DNA of 62,363 nucleotides from an uncultured Alphaproteobacteria bacterium (lineage in GTDB: Bacteria > Pseudomonadota > Alphaproteobacteria > Caulobacterales > Caulobacteraceae): contig CAIVVM010000059.1 of NCBI GenBank assembly GCA_903909375.1, positions 1 to 62,363 of the forward strand, given 5' to 3'. Shown here piece after piece: positions 7,541 to 16,095 of this stretch. The notes beneath the pieces were generated by a model, which saw only the letters and a list, made by a program, of their open reading frames with translations, was not told where the DNA came from and did not search any database. The first letter of the stretch is position 1; each line of letters begins with the position of its first letter. A program made the translations under genes and the position numbers.

Positions 7541-9583
7541 TCAATTGGGCAGGGTGTAGGCGATATACTCGCCGGAATAGACCCCGCCGCTCACCGCCAC
7601 GATCAGGTACTGCTTGCCATTCAGGCTGTAGGTCATGGGTGATCCGGACTGCGGCGCGGGCATCCAGACCGCACCGACCTCCTTGCCCGTCTGCTTGTCA
7701 TAGGCCCGGAGCATGGCGCCGCGCGGGTGGTCAGGCGTTGTGGTGACCATGCCATCGCCGGCGATCACCAGCGATTTTGTGACCAGCGTGCCGATCTGAT
7801 AGCCACTCTGGCCGGTGCGCGGGATGTTCAGCCCCTTCAGCGCCGGGTTGTTGCGGATGAAATCCGGGGTCTCGCCGTGGGGGATCTGCCATTTGATCGT
7901 GCCGGAGTTGAGATCGATGGCGCTGATCGTGGAATAGGGCGGCTTCAAGAGAGGCATACCATCGATGCTCAGCCGCCCGGCGTTTCCGCTCCCGCCGCCA
8001 GCTGGCGCGGGCCGGGGCGGCGGGGCGTCGGCGCTGGAGCCGGAGCCCGGCGTGCGGACGAATGTCACCGGCTGGCCGGCCACGCCCACCACATAGTCCA
8101 GATCGCTCATCCCTGGTGGTGGCGGCTGAAGGCCGTAGGCGCCGACGCAGGCGTTGCAGGCATAGATGTAGGCGGTGCTGGTCTCCGGATCGAACGATCC
8201 GCCCGGCCAGTTGGTGCCGCCCTGCGGGGCGTAGGTCAGCAGCCCCAGCGGACCCGGCAGCTTGCTGACCACCGGCGGAGTATAGATCGGCCCCATCTTG
8301 TAGTTCTTCGTCAGCGCAATCGCCTTCTCACGCAGCTCCGGCGTGAAATCGATCAGGTCATCGACGCTCACGCCGTTGCGGGCATAGGCGGGCGGCTTTG
8401 AGGGGATCGGCTGGGTCGGCGCGTACCACTCGCCGGGGACGTCGCCCTTGGGAACCTTCACCTCCGGGATCGGCCAGACAGGCTTTCCGGTGACCCGGTC
8501 CAGCACATAGAGGAAGCCCTGCTTGGAGGGCACGGCCACCGCCTTGATCGGCTTTCCGCCCACCGCGATGTCCATCAACAGCGGCGCGGACGAGCTGTCA
8601 TAGTCCCAGATCTCGTGATGGATCATCTGGTAGTGCCACTTGCGTTGGCCGGTGGTCAGGTCGACCGCCACCACGCTGTTGCCGAACAGGCCGTTGCCGG
8701 GCCGGTGGCCGCCGTAAAAGTCGCTGGTGGGGGACTCTACTGCCAGATAGGCGGTATTCAGCGCCTCATCTACGGTGATCTGGGTCCAGACTGCGGTGTT
8801 GCCGGTGGTCTCGGCCGAGCCGTTCAACCAGGTATCGTAGCCGAACTCGCCCTTCTTCGGGATGGTGTGAAACGTCCAGAGGCGCTTGCCGGTCCTGACG
8901 TCGTAGGCCCGGACATACCCCTTGGTGTTGGCCTTCTTCGCGGGCGTGAAGCCCTCGTGCATGGCGCCGCCGATGATGATGGTGTTGCCGGCGATCACCG
9001 GGGCCGCGTGCAGGCCGACTTCGCCCTCGATGAGGTCGATCTCCTGATCAAAGTCGGTCTTCAGATCGACCTCGCCGCCATTGCCGAAGTCGCCCACGCG
9101 CTGGCCGGTCCTGGCGTCCAGCGCCACCAGTCTGTAGCCGGGCGTCACGTAGAGAACGCGCGCCTGTTTGCCGTCGCTCCAGTACGAAAGGCCCCGTCCG
9201 GAAAGCTGGCGGGGGGCTGCCGCGCCGCGCGCGCCCTCGCGCTCGCTATGGACCCACATAAGTTCGCCCGTGGCCGCATCCAGAGCCACGACGCCGCGCC
9301 GCGAGCCAGCAGTGGCGTAGATGACCCCACCCACCATCAGCGGCGTGCCCGCCAGCTTGTACTCTGGCCGGTTGCCGATGTTGTCGGTCTTGAACCGCCA
9401 GGCCACCTGCAGGTTGTTGAAGTTGGACGCGTTGATCTGGTCCAGTGGCCGGTAGCGGCTGCCGGTGAGATCAGCTGTGTAGCTGGGCCACTCCACATCG
9501 TTCGACTGGGCGCCTGCCCCTGTGGCCAGGCCGAGAACGGCCAGCATCGTTCCTGCCGCAAGGCGGCGCCTGAAGTTATGCAT
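7541..9583 (-). CDS. PQQ-dependent sugar/alcohol dehydrogenase (quinoprotein), exported
   Basis: 680 residues from ATG at 9583, preferred over an ATG six codons upstream because GGGGGA lies 8-9 bases before it. The signal peptide ends near residue 26 (TGAGA/Q). The body is an eight-bladed quinoprotein propeller beginning WPSYTADLTGSRYRPL, typical of the membrane glucose dehydrogenase catalytic domain but lacking its five N-terminal helices and lacking a C-terminal haem domain. Expected role: periplasmic oxidation of an aldose or polyol with PQQ, passing electrons to the cytochrome protein encoded just downstream. An insertion with Pro/Gly/Ala-rich sequence lies around residues 515-535. No PQQ biosynthesis genes are in the window. 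Confidence 0.85.
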   Translation of the reverse strand: MHNFRRRLAAGTMLAVLGLATGAGAQSNDVEWPSYTADLTGSRYRPLDQINASNFNNLQVAWRFKTDNIGNRPEYKLAGTPLMVGGVIYATAGSRRGVVALDAATGELMWVHSEREGARGAAAPRQLSGRGLSYWSDGKQARVLYVTPGYRLVALDARTGQRVGDFGNGGEVDLKTDFDQEIDLIEGEVGLHAAPVIAGNTIIIGGAMHEGFTPAKKANTKGYVRAYDVRTGKRLWTFHTIPKKGEFGYDTWLNGSAETTGNTAVWTQITVDEALNTAYLAVESPTSDFYGGHRPGNGLFGNSVVAVDLTTGQRKWHYQMIHHEIWDYDSSSAPLLMDIAVGGKPIKAVAVPSKQGFLYVLDRVTGKPVWPIPEVKVPKGDVPGEWYAPTQPIPSKPPAYARNGVSVDDLIDFTPELREKAIALTKNYKMGPIYTPPVVSKLPGPLGLLTYAPQGGTNWPGGSFDPETSTAYIYACNACVGAYGLQPPPPGMSDLDYVVGVAGQPVTFVRTPGSGSSADAPPPRPAPAGGGSGNAGRLSIDGMPLLKPPYSTISAIDLNSGTIKWQIPHGETPDFIRNNPALKGLNIPRTGQSGYQIGTLVTKSLVIAGDGMVTTTPDHPRGAMLRAYDKQTGKEVGAVWMPAPQSGSPMTYSLNGKQYLIVAVSGGVYSGEYIAYTLPN

Positions 9584-9609
9584 CACGTGTTTCCCCCGCA
9601 CAGCCTGAC

Positions 9610-10590
9610 TCAGGCCATGTCCTTGAGTTTGTCCAACGCCAGCTTGATCGACGCCTTCTGTTCGGTGCTCGGCTCCACCAGCGGCAGGCGCGGATAGATC
9701 GGCGGACCGCCCATCTGCAGACTGAGGCCATACTTCATCGCCGCCGGCGCGCCGCCCAGACCCTGTACGCCGCGCTGGGCGGTCCGCAGTTTCTCGAGCG
9801 CCGGCTTGATGTCCTGCCTGGCCCGATAGGCGGTGAACACGTCGGCGCAGAGTTTGGTGAAGACGTTGCCGTCGGCCAGGATCGCGCCCATCCCGTGGGC
9901 GAAGGCCTGTTCCAGATTGCTGTTGGTGCCGGTGCGCATGTTGAGCGCCGGGAAGCCCTCTGCGAAGGCTTTGTAGCCATCGGCATTGCCGCTGGAATCC
10001 TTGATGCCGGCCAGATGCGGATATTGGGAAAGATTCTTCAGCAATTCCAGAGAGATAGATGCCTCGCTGGTACCGGGAATGTGGTAGAGGTTGATGGGGA
10101 TGCGGACCGCCTCGAACAGGGCCTTGTAGTACCGGGTCAGCCCCTCCACCGGCGGGTTGTTGAAGTAGAACGGCGGGATCACCAGCAGGCTGTCTGCCCC
10201 GTTGTCCTGGGCGTGGCGGGCCAGTTCGATGGTCTCCGGCAGGTTGGAGGCGCCTGGCCCAACCATCACGTTCAGGCCGGCCTTGTGTTTCATCGCCGTC
10301 TCGGTGATCAGCTTGCGCTCGGCCACCGAGAAGTGGGGGAACTCGCCCGAGGTGCCCAGCACCACCACACCATCGGCGCCCTGCAGCTTGAACCAGGCCA
10401 GAACATCCTTGAAGGCGCCGGGGTCAAACCGGCCGGATTTGTCACAAGGCGTGACGGAAGCGGTCCAGAACAGGGTCTTGGTGGCGCTACCCAGGCTCGG
10501 CGTCGCCAGGGCCTGCTTGCCCGTCGCGCCAAGCGCTGTGGCCGCCGCCAGCGCGCCAAGGCCGATCGCATCCCTGCGTGTGGTGTCCAT
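9610..10590 (-). CDS. DapA-family (dihydrodipicolinate synthase/aldolase) protein with Tat signal
   Basis: 326 residues. Class I aldolase features are intact: substrate-carboxylate loop GTSGE at residues 79-83, Tyr169 in NLYHIPGT, and the Schiff-base Lys197 in LAGIKDSS. The N-terminus is unusual for this cytoplasmic family: Arg5-Arg6 followed by a hydrophobic Ala/Leu/Gly stretch and an Ala-x-Ala-like end near residue 30, i.e. a twin-arginine signal. The gene lies between the PQQ dehydrogenase (26 bases) and an MFS gene (136 bases) on the same strand. A retro-aldol or lyase reaction on a 2-keto-3-deoxy or 3-keto sugar acid in the periplasm is inferred; lysine biosynthesis is unlikely. Confidence 0.8.
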   Translation of the reverse strand: MDTTRRDAIGLGALAAATALGATGKQALATPSLGSATKTLFWTASVTPCDKSGRFDPGAFKDVLAWFKLQGADGVVVLGTSGEFPHFSVAERKLITETAMKHKAGLNVMVGPGASNLPETIELARHAQDNGADSLLVIPPFYFNNPPVEGLTRYYKALFEAVRIPINLYHIPGTSEASISLELLKNLSQYPHLAGIKDSSGNADGYKAFAEGFPALNMRTGTNSNLEQAFAHGMGAILADGNVFTKLCADVFTAYRARQDIKPALEKLRTAQRGVQGLGGAPAAMKYGLSLQMGGPPIYPRLPLVEPSTEQKASIKLALDKLKDMA

Positions 10591-10726
10591 GGTTTAGTCT
10601 CCCCCGCGCGGGCACTCTGAAACCGTCCCGCGTCACTCCCTACTTTCGCTGAGGAATCGCGGCTGGCAACCGGAATGACGCCCCCCGCGCGCATGGATCA
10701 GCAGAGCGCCCGGAGAATAGGCAATC

Positions 10727-12004
10727 TCAGTGAAGAGACGTCGGCAGCACGTCTCCAGCCTCCGCCCCGTCATCTACCGTCTTGATGTTGGGCAGCAGCA
10801 GGTGGATCCAGGCCAGCGCCATGAGGTACGAGGCGCCCGCAAACACGAACAGCGGGTAGTAGCCAAGCCCGGCCGTCAGCACGAGGCCCGCCACCTTTAC
10901 GATCGTCATGCCACCGATGTTGCCGCAGAAGGCCGCGAAGCTGGTCACCTGTCCCACCTTGGTTTTCTCGGTCACGTCGGCAATGAGCGCGAACAGATTG
11001 GTGGAAAAGCCCTGATGCGCCGCCAGCACCACGGCCAGGATCGCGGCCGCCCCCCAGGCGCTGTCTGCCTGTGAAGCCAGGGGCAGCACCAGTACCATCA
11101 GGCCGCTGATCAGCATCGCCAGCTTGCGTACGCGGTTCACCGGATAGCCGCGTGTCAGGAAATGGGTGGCGGCAGCCCCGCTGACCAGCGCGCCCAGCGC
11201 GCCGCCGGCGTAGGCCAGGGCCAGGGGCGGGCCGATGGCGACACCGCTGATCCCGTACTGGCGGTGCAGGAAGTCCGGCATCCAGAACAGCAGCAGCCAC
11301 CAGGTGGAATCGCTCAGCAGCTTGGCGCCGGAGATCGCCCAGGTGGCCTTGTCCTTGAGGATGGAGAGCTTGGGTCCTGCGGGTGTGGCCGCGACCTGTG
11401 GCGGCGCCTTGACCGCGACATCGCCGAAGTTGGTCTTCCGGGTGGAAACCAGCCAGACCACCGACCAGACAATCCCGGCGATCCCGGCGATCACAAAAGC
11501 CCCGCGCCAGCCGAACGGGATGGCCATGAAGGGGATCAGGATCGGCGCGCTGATGGCGCCGACGCTGGAGATGGCGTTGATCAGACCAAATCCCACCGAG
11601 CGCTGGTTGGGCGGCAGGATGGTGGCCACTGTCTTGACGGCGGAGGGCGTGGCCATGGCCTCGGTGACGCCCAGGCCGATCCGGCACAGGACGAACTGGT
11701 TCATGGTGTGGGCCAGGCCGTGGAACATCGCCGCGATGCTCCAGGTGAAGACGCCCAGCACATTGGCCCACTTGACGCCGATCCTGTCGACCAGCGGTCC
11801 GGAAACCAGCAACGCCACAGCCATGGAGCCCTGGAACCAGGCGCCGAGCGTGCCGTAGTCATCGTCGGTCCAGCCCAGCTCGGCGGCCATCTCCGGCTTC
11901 AGCACCGAGATCACCTGCCGGTCCACAAGGGCCAGGATGCCGGCGATCGCCAGCAGGATGAACAGGAACCATTTGTTGAAGCTGACGGGTTTTGGGTCGC
12001 TCAT
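10727..12004 (-). CDS. MFS transporter, anion:cation symporter (hexuronate/aldonate-type)
   Basis: 425 residues with about 12 hydrophobic segments and the MFS loop pattern (GPLVDRIGVKWANVLG after helix 2). The overall look (short N-terminus, ALVDRQVISVLKPEMAAELGW in the first loop) is that of the ACS family, which carries galactonate, glucarate and hexuronates. In context it would import a sugar acid produced by the periplasmic dehydrogenases. It heads the minus-strand operon; a likely operator (12135-12156) lies in the divergent region it shares with the Gfo/Idh gene. Confidence 0.85.
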   Translation of the reverse strand: MSDPKPVSFNKWFLFILLAIAGILALVDRQVISVLKPEMAAELGWTDDDYGTLGAWFQGSMAVALLVSGPLVDRIGVKWANVLGVFTWSIAAMFHGLAHTMNQFVLCRIGLGVTEAMATPSAVKTVATILPPNQRSVGFGLINAISSVGAISAPILIPFMAIPFGWRGAFVIAGIAGIVWSVVWLVSTRKTNFGDVAVKAPPQVAATPAGPKLSILKDKATWAISGAKLLSDSTWWLLLFWMPDFLHRQYGISGVAIGPPLALAYAGGALGALVSGAAATHFLTRGYPVNRVRKLAMLISGLMVLVLPLASQADSAWGAAAILAVVLAAHQGFSTNLFALIADVTEKTKVGQVTSFAAFCGNIGGMTIVKVAGLVLTAGLGYYPLFVFAGASYLMALAWIHLLLPNIKTVDDGAEAGDVLPTSLH

Positions 12005-12169
12005 GCGCCAACCCCGTCGTTGTGGCGGATCCGCCCCGTCATGCTCCGGCCCTCCCTGGATATCCGGCGACGCGACCGGCCCCCGTTCTTACGACTAAAG
12101 GCTTGCCCGGCGCATCAGACTGGAGAATGCTCATAATAAGTCAGCGCTGTCATATTGGTTTTTGTGGAG
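12005..12169. promoter_or_regulatory. Divergent promoter region with LacI-like palindrome
   Basis: This 165-base gap separates the divergent MFS and Gfo/Idh genes. Bases 12135-12156 form an imperfect 22-bp palindrome: 9 of 11 pairs match, around a perfect CAGCGCTG core (12142-12149). A GC-centred even palindrome is the usual shape of LacI-family operators. The half-site GCGCTGTCAT recurs at 13282-13291 upstream of the TonB receptor gene. No LacI-family gene is present in the window, so the regulator would lie elsewhere. Confidence 0.4.
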
Positions 12170-13273
12170 ATGCAGGTGCCGCAGGTGGTTCGATACGGTC
12201 TGGTCGGGACAGGCATGATGGGGGTCGAGCACCTCAACAATCTGGCTGTGACGCCGGGTGCGGTGGTCACGGCCATCGCCGACCCTGTCGAAACCTCACT
12301 GGGCTGGGCGCGGCGCGCGCTGGGCGACAGGGCTGACGGCGTGGCTGTCTTTGCCGACGGCGCCGCGTTGGCCCGCAGCGGACAGGTGGATGCGGTGATC
12401 GTGGCCAGTCCGAACTATACGCACCGCAGTGTTCTGGAGCCGCTGTTCGACGCCGGTCTGCCGATCCTGTGCGAGAAGCCCCTGGCCACGACCCTGGAGG
12501 ACGCCCGCTGGGTGGCAGAGCATGCGGCCCGCTCACCCGCACCGTTCTGGACGGCGATGGAGTATCGCTACATGCCGCCGGCGGTGGAATTCATTGACGA
12601 GATCCACAGCGGCCGCATCGGCGCGCTCCGGATGCTGTCGATCCGCGAGCACCGGTTCCCGTTCCTGAAAAAGGTCGGGGACTGGAACCGCTTTTCACAG
12701 AACACTGGCGGCACCATGGTGGAAAAGTGCTGTCATTTCTTTGACTTGATGCGTTTCATCATTCGCTCCGAACCGGTGCGCGTCTACTGCTCGGGCGCCA
12801 TGGACGTGAACCATGTGGACGAGAGCTACCAGGGTCGCCGGCCCGACATCATCGACAACAGCTATACGACCGTCGAGTTCGCCAACGGCGTCCGCGCCAT
12901 GCTGGACCTCTGCATGTTCGCCGAGGGCGCCGAGAACCAGGAAGAAATCACGGCTGTCGGCGACAAGGCCCGGCTGGATGTCCTGATACCGGAAGGCGCC
13001 GTCGTCTATTCGCCGCGCGTGGGGTTCAGGAATCCAAAGCAGGTGGAGCGTCGGGTCGTTGATGTGGACGCGACGGCGCTGGCGGCCGGCACTCATCACG
13101 GTTCGACCTTCTATCAGCATCAAAAGTTTATCGCCGCCGTGCGCGGCGAGGGCCCGGTTGAGGTTTCAGCGCATGATGGGCTGATGGCTGTGGCGATCGG
13201 GACTGCCGCCGAGATGAGCGCTCGCGAAGGCCGCGTGGTCGAAATGACCGAACTGGGGTTTTTGACGCATTGA
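12170..13273 (+). CDS. Gfo/Idh/MocA-family NAD(P)-dependent oxidoreductase
   Basis: About 367 residues. The N-terminal Rossmann fold starts YGLVGTGMMG, the conserved EKP motif (CEKPLATTLED) lies near residue 105, and the C-terminal domain carries GGTMVEKCCHFFDL with the usual catalytic-region His. The family oxidises or reduces sugars and cyclitols, and partners of the 3-keto-glycoside pathway often belong here, reducing or interconverting 3-keto-sugars. The start is uncertain: TTG at 12155 overlaps a probable operator, ATG at 12170 directly abuts GGAG, and GTG at 12176 has the best-spaced GGAG (6 bases). No signal peptide. It leads the plus-strand operon that includes the TonB receptor. Confidence 0.85.
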   Translation: MQVPQVVRYGLVGTGMMGVEHLNNLAVTPGAVVTAIADPVETSLGWARRALGDRADGVAVFADGAALARSGQVDAVIVASPNYTHRSVLEPLFDAGLPILCEKPLATTLEDARWVAEHAARSPAPFWTAMEYRYMPPAVEFIDEIHSGRIGALRMLSIREHRFPFLKKVGDWNRFSQNTGGTMVEKCCHFFDLMRFIIRSEPVRVYCSGAMDVNHVDESYQGRRPDIIDNSYTTVEFANGVRAMLDLCMFAEGAENQEEITAVGDKARLDVLIPEGAVVYSPRVGFRNPKQVERRVVDVDATALAAGTHHGSTFYQHQKFIAAVRGEGPVEVSAHDGLMAVAIGTAAEMSAREGRVVEMTELGFLTH

Positions 13274-13302
13274 GCGCAATTGCGCTGTCATGTATGACAG
13301 CG
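13273..13302. promoter_or_regulatory. Two overlapping perfect palindromes upstream of TonB receptor gene
   Basis: AGCGCAATTGCGCT (13273-13286) is a perfect 14-bp palindrome, and bases 13283-13302 form a second one with 9-bp arms CGCTGTCAT/ATGACAGCG around a GT spacer. Together they fill the first 30 bases of the 73-base gap before the TonB receptor gene. The CGCTGTCAT arm matches the half-site in the 12135-12156 palindrome, which suggests a shared regulator, presumably of LacI type. A hairpin acting on the mRNA is the alternative, but no U-tract follows. Confidence 0.45.
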
Positions 13303-13346
13303 TAGGACAGAGATTAGATTCCAACGAAAAGTGCCGGGGAGGCGAC

Positions 13347-15605
13347 ATGTACAAGTCCAAATTGGTGGCGGGTGCTGGCATAGCAGCCGTCTTGCTGGGG
13401 ATCCCGGCTGCCGCGCAGTCGCAGGAAGCGACGTCGTCGGACTCGAGTGTCAACCAGATCGAGGACGTCGTGGTCACCGCCCGCCGACGCTCAGAATCGC
13501 TCCAGGAGGTTCCGATCGCCGTGAGTTCGCTGGGCGGCGATGTCGTGCGCGAGCAAAACCGAAACAGCGTCCCGGACCTGATTACGCTCATCCCCACGAT
13601 CACGCTCCGGCCTCAGAACTCGGCCAAGGATACCGTCCTGCTGATCCGTGGCTTGGGGACAATTACGACATCGCCGGGTGCGGAGCCCAGCGTGTCGATG
13701 GTTCTTGATGGCGTCGTGCTCGCGAGGCCGGGCCAGATGGTTTCGGAATTGGTCGACCTGGAGCGCATTGAAGTTCTGCGCGGTCCCCAGGGAACCCTGT
13801 TCGGCAAGAACGCGTCAGCTGGCGTAATCAACATTATCACGGCGAATCCGACGGCCGATACCAGCGCATTTATCGAGGCCAGCTATTATGGTGGTGACGA
13901 GCATCGGCTTACGATGGGCGTCAACGGTGAGATCATCCCGGGCCTGCTGAGCGGCAGGCTGTCCGGCGTGACCTCCGGATTCAAGGGGGATGTCCGGAAC
14001 ATCTTCCTGAACGAGACCCTCAGTGATCGCCAGTCCGACGGACTTCGCGGCAAGTTGCTGTTCACGCCCAACGAGGATCTGAGCATCCTCTTGGGTGCGG
14101 ACTATCTCTACGTGGAGAACCGCGGCAACAGTGGAATGTACATTGCGACTTCGACGGTGGCCTATCCGACCGGCGTACGAACCCAAAGCGCGATACTGCC
14201 GACTGTGCTGCAAAGCGTCGGGATCACACCGGGCTTCAGAAACCGGCAGGTCGCCCAGAACACGCTTCCCCAGTTCAAGGACGCCTTCGGGGGCGCAGTC
14301 GCCCAGATCGACTACAGGATGGGCGAGTTCGATCTGACCGCGATCAGCGGCTATCGCTTCTGGAGGAGCACACAAGGAGGTGACCTCGACGGATTCGCGA
14401 CGCTCACGACGGCCACGCCGACGCAGCAGATCGACCTCGGCCACGTCAACTCGAAACAATACACCCAGGAGATCAGGCTCGCCTCGCCCAAGGGTGGCAT
14501 GATCGACTACCAGATCGGGGTCTACTATTTCCGAGCCGTCAATCGCGAAGACTACAGCCGCGAGACGACCCAGCTCATTGCTGGCAACAGGGTCAGGAAC
14601 TTCGGCCTCAACAATTTTGGGACCATCCAGAACAACTATTCTGTGTTCGGTGAGGCAAACGTCAACTTCTCGGAGGCGTTCCGCGCCATCGCGGGACTTC
14701 GTCTGGTGAAGGACAAGTTGAGCTACTACAGCGACCGGGTTTCCACCTCGGCGGCTGCCGTTCCGGGCATTCTACCCGCGTTCGCGGGCAAGGACTCCAC
14801 CAGCGTCACTGACTACGCGAGCCGTTTCGGCTTCCAGTATGATGTGAGCGACGACATCCACGCCTACGCCACGTACTCCCGTGGCTACAAAGGCCCAGCA
14901 TTCAACGTGTTCTTCAACTTCTCCGCCCGCGAGACGAACACACTCAAGCCCGAAACATCGGATGCGTTCGAGCTGGGTCTGAAGTCCAGCCTGCTGGACC
15001 GACGACTTCAGGTGAATGTCGCGCTCTTCAACGATCAAGTGGCGAACTTCCAGGCCAACCAACCTGACCTGGTGGCTGGAACCGTGGTCACGCGCTTGAT
15101 CAATGCCGGCGACGTGTCGACCAAGGGCGTCGAAATCGAAGCCATTGCAAATGTCACCAACAATCTGACGATCAGCGCCGACTACGCCTACGTGAAGGCC
15201 AAGGTCGACGACTTCCTTTGCCCGGTTGGAGCGGCCGTGAGCTGCGACATCGATGGAAAGCCTCTGCCCTATGCGCCCAAGCACAAGATTTCGGTGCAGG
15301 CGAAGTACGAGGCATATGACTCGGAGAGTTATCGCGTCAACCTGACCGGAAACTATACTTATCAATCAAGCCAGCAGAACAGCATCGCCCAGACGCCAGA
15401 CACCATCGCACCGGGATATGGTATCGTGAACGGCATCATCTCAGTCATGGACAAGAAAAGCGGCTGGGAAGGACGGGTTCTTGTTAGGAATTTGTTCGAC
15501 AAGTTCTATCGCACGACCTACGCGCAGGGTAACGGCGGCCTGGTTGGCGGATTGCCTCGCGACTACAAGCGATACTTCGGCGTGACGGTTCGCAAGGACT
15601 TCTGA
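13347..15605 (+). CDS. TonB-dependent outer-membrane receptor
   Basis: 752 residues from ATG 13347, chosen because GGGGAGG lies 4 bases upstream; a longer frame from 13290 starts inside an operator palindrome. The signal peptide ends near residue 27 (PAAAQS), the TonB-box-like IEDVVVTARRR follows near residue 43, then the plug domain (VLDGVVLARPG, ERIEVLRGPQGTLFGKN) and the 22-strand barrel, ending in the outer-membrane signature GVTVRKDF with a terminal Phe. Its role would be energised uptake of an oligosaccharide or glycoside that cannot pass porins. It lies in an operon with the Gfo/Idh, VOC, PhyH, SDR and GPH permease genes. It appears less GC-rich than the flanks. Confidence 0.9.
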   Translation: MYKSKLVAGAGIAAVLLGIPAAAQSQEATSSDSSVNQIEDVVVTARRRSESLQEVPIAVSSLGGDVVREQNRNSVPDLITLIPTITLRPQNSAKDTVLLIRGLGTITTSPGAEPSVSMVLDGVVLARPGQMVSELVDLERIEVLRGPQGTLFGKNASAGVINIITANPTADTSAFIEASYYGGDEHRLTMGVNGEIIPGLLSGRLSGVTSGFKGDVRNIFLNETLSDRQSDGLRGKLLFTPNEDLSILLGADYLYVENRGNSGMYIATSTVAYPTGVRTQSAILPTVLQSVGITPGFRNRQVAQNTLPQFKDAFGGAVAQIDYRMGEFDLTAISGYRFWRSTQGGDLDGFATLTTATPTQQIDLGHVNSKQYTQEIRLASPKGGMIDYQIGVYYFRAVNREDYSRETTQLIAGNRVRNFGLNNFGTIQNNYSVFGEANVNFSEAFRAIAGLRLVKDKLSYYSDRVSTSAAAVPGILPAFAGKDSTSVTDYASRFGFQYDVSDDIHAYATYSRGYKGPAFNVFFNFSARETNTLKPETSDAFELGLKSSLLDRRLQVNVALFNDQVANFQANQPDLVAGTVVTRLINAGDVSTKGVEIEAIANVTNNLTISADYAYVKAKVDDFLCPVGAAVSCDIDGKPLPYAPKHKISVQAKYEAYDSESYRVNLTGNYTYQSSQQNSIAQTPDTIAPGYGIVNGIISVMDKKSGWEGRVLVRNLFDKFYRTTYAQGNGGLVGGLPRDYKRYFGVTVRKDF

Positions 15606-15649
15606 TCGGAGCGTGACTCGAGGGTCCAAGCCCAAGACGGATAGGTTCG

Positions 15650-16072
15650 ATGGCGCTGAAAGAGCTGGATCATGTGGTGCTGCTGGTTCGCGACATTGAA
15701 CAGGGCGTCGAGACCTGGACCCGCCTTGGCTTGTCCTTGAGCCACAGGGTGAGCAATCCGGACGCAGGGGTCGCTGTCGCGTTCTTCATTCAGCCGGACG
15801 GGACGTTTCTGGAGCTGGTCGCTCCAACGAGAGACGATTCCCACTATGCCCAGATGTTGCGGGAGCACGGCGAGGGGCTTCGCCTGCTCTCCTTCAAGGT
15901 GGACGATCTGGATCAAGCGGTCGCTGACCTTGCGGCCAGGGGCGTCAAGCTCCGCGGCGTCGGGACGGACCGGGTCTTTATCGAACCGGACTCGGCGAGC
16001 GGCATACTGGTTCAGTTGTGGCCGAGAGATCGGCCTCACAGGTGGAAAGCCTTGGTCTCGCCAACAGCCTAG
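15650..16072 (+). CDS. VOC (glyoxalase/bleomycin resistance) family protein
   Basis: 140 residues with the paired beta-alpha-beta-beta-beta modules of the vicinal oxygen chelate fold. The first module starts LDHVVLLVRDIEQGVETW, with His8 as a likely metal ligand, and contains FLELVAP with a Glu; the second contains LSFKVDDLDQAVADL. It resembles lactoylglutathione-lyase/methylmalonyl-CoA-epimerase-like proteins, but the reaction cannot be told. It lies 44 bases after the TonB receptor gene and 23 bases before the PhyH gene, so it belongs to the same transcript. Confidence 0.75.
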   Translation: MALKELDHVVLLVRDIEQGVETWTRLGLSLSHRVSNPDAGVAVAFFIQPDGTFLELVAPTRDDSHYAQMLREHGEGLRLLSFKVDDLDQAVADLAARGVKLRGVGTDRVFIEPDSASGILVQLWPRDRPHRWKALVSPTA

Positions 16073-16095
16073 AAGTCAGTAAGGGAGTATATCAG

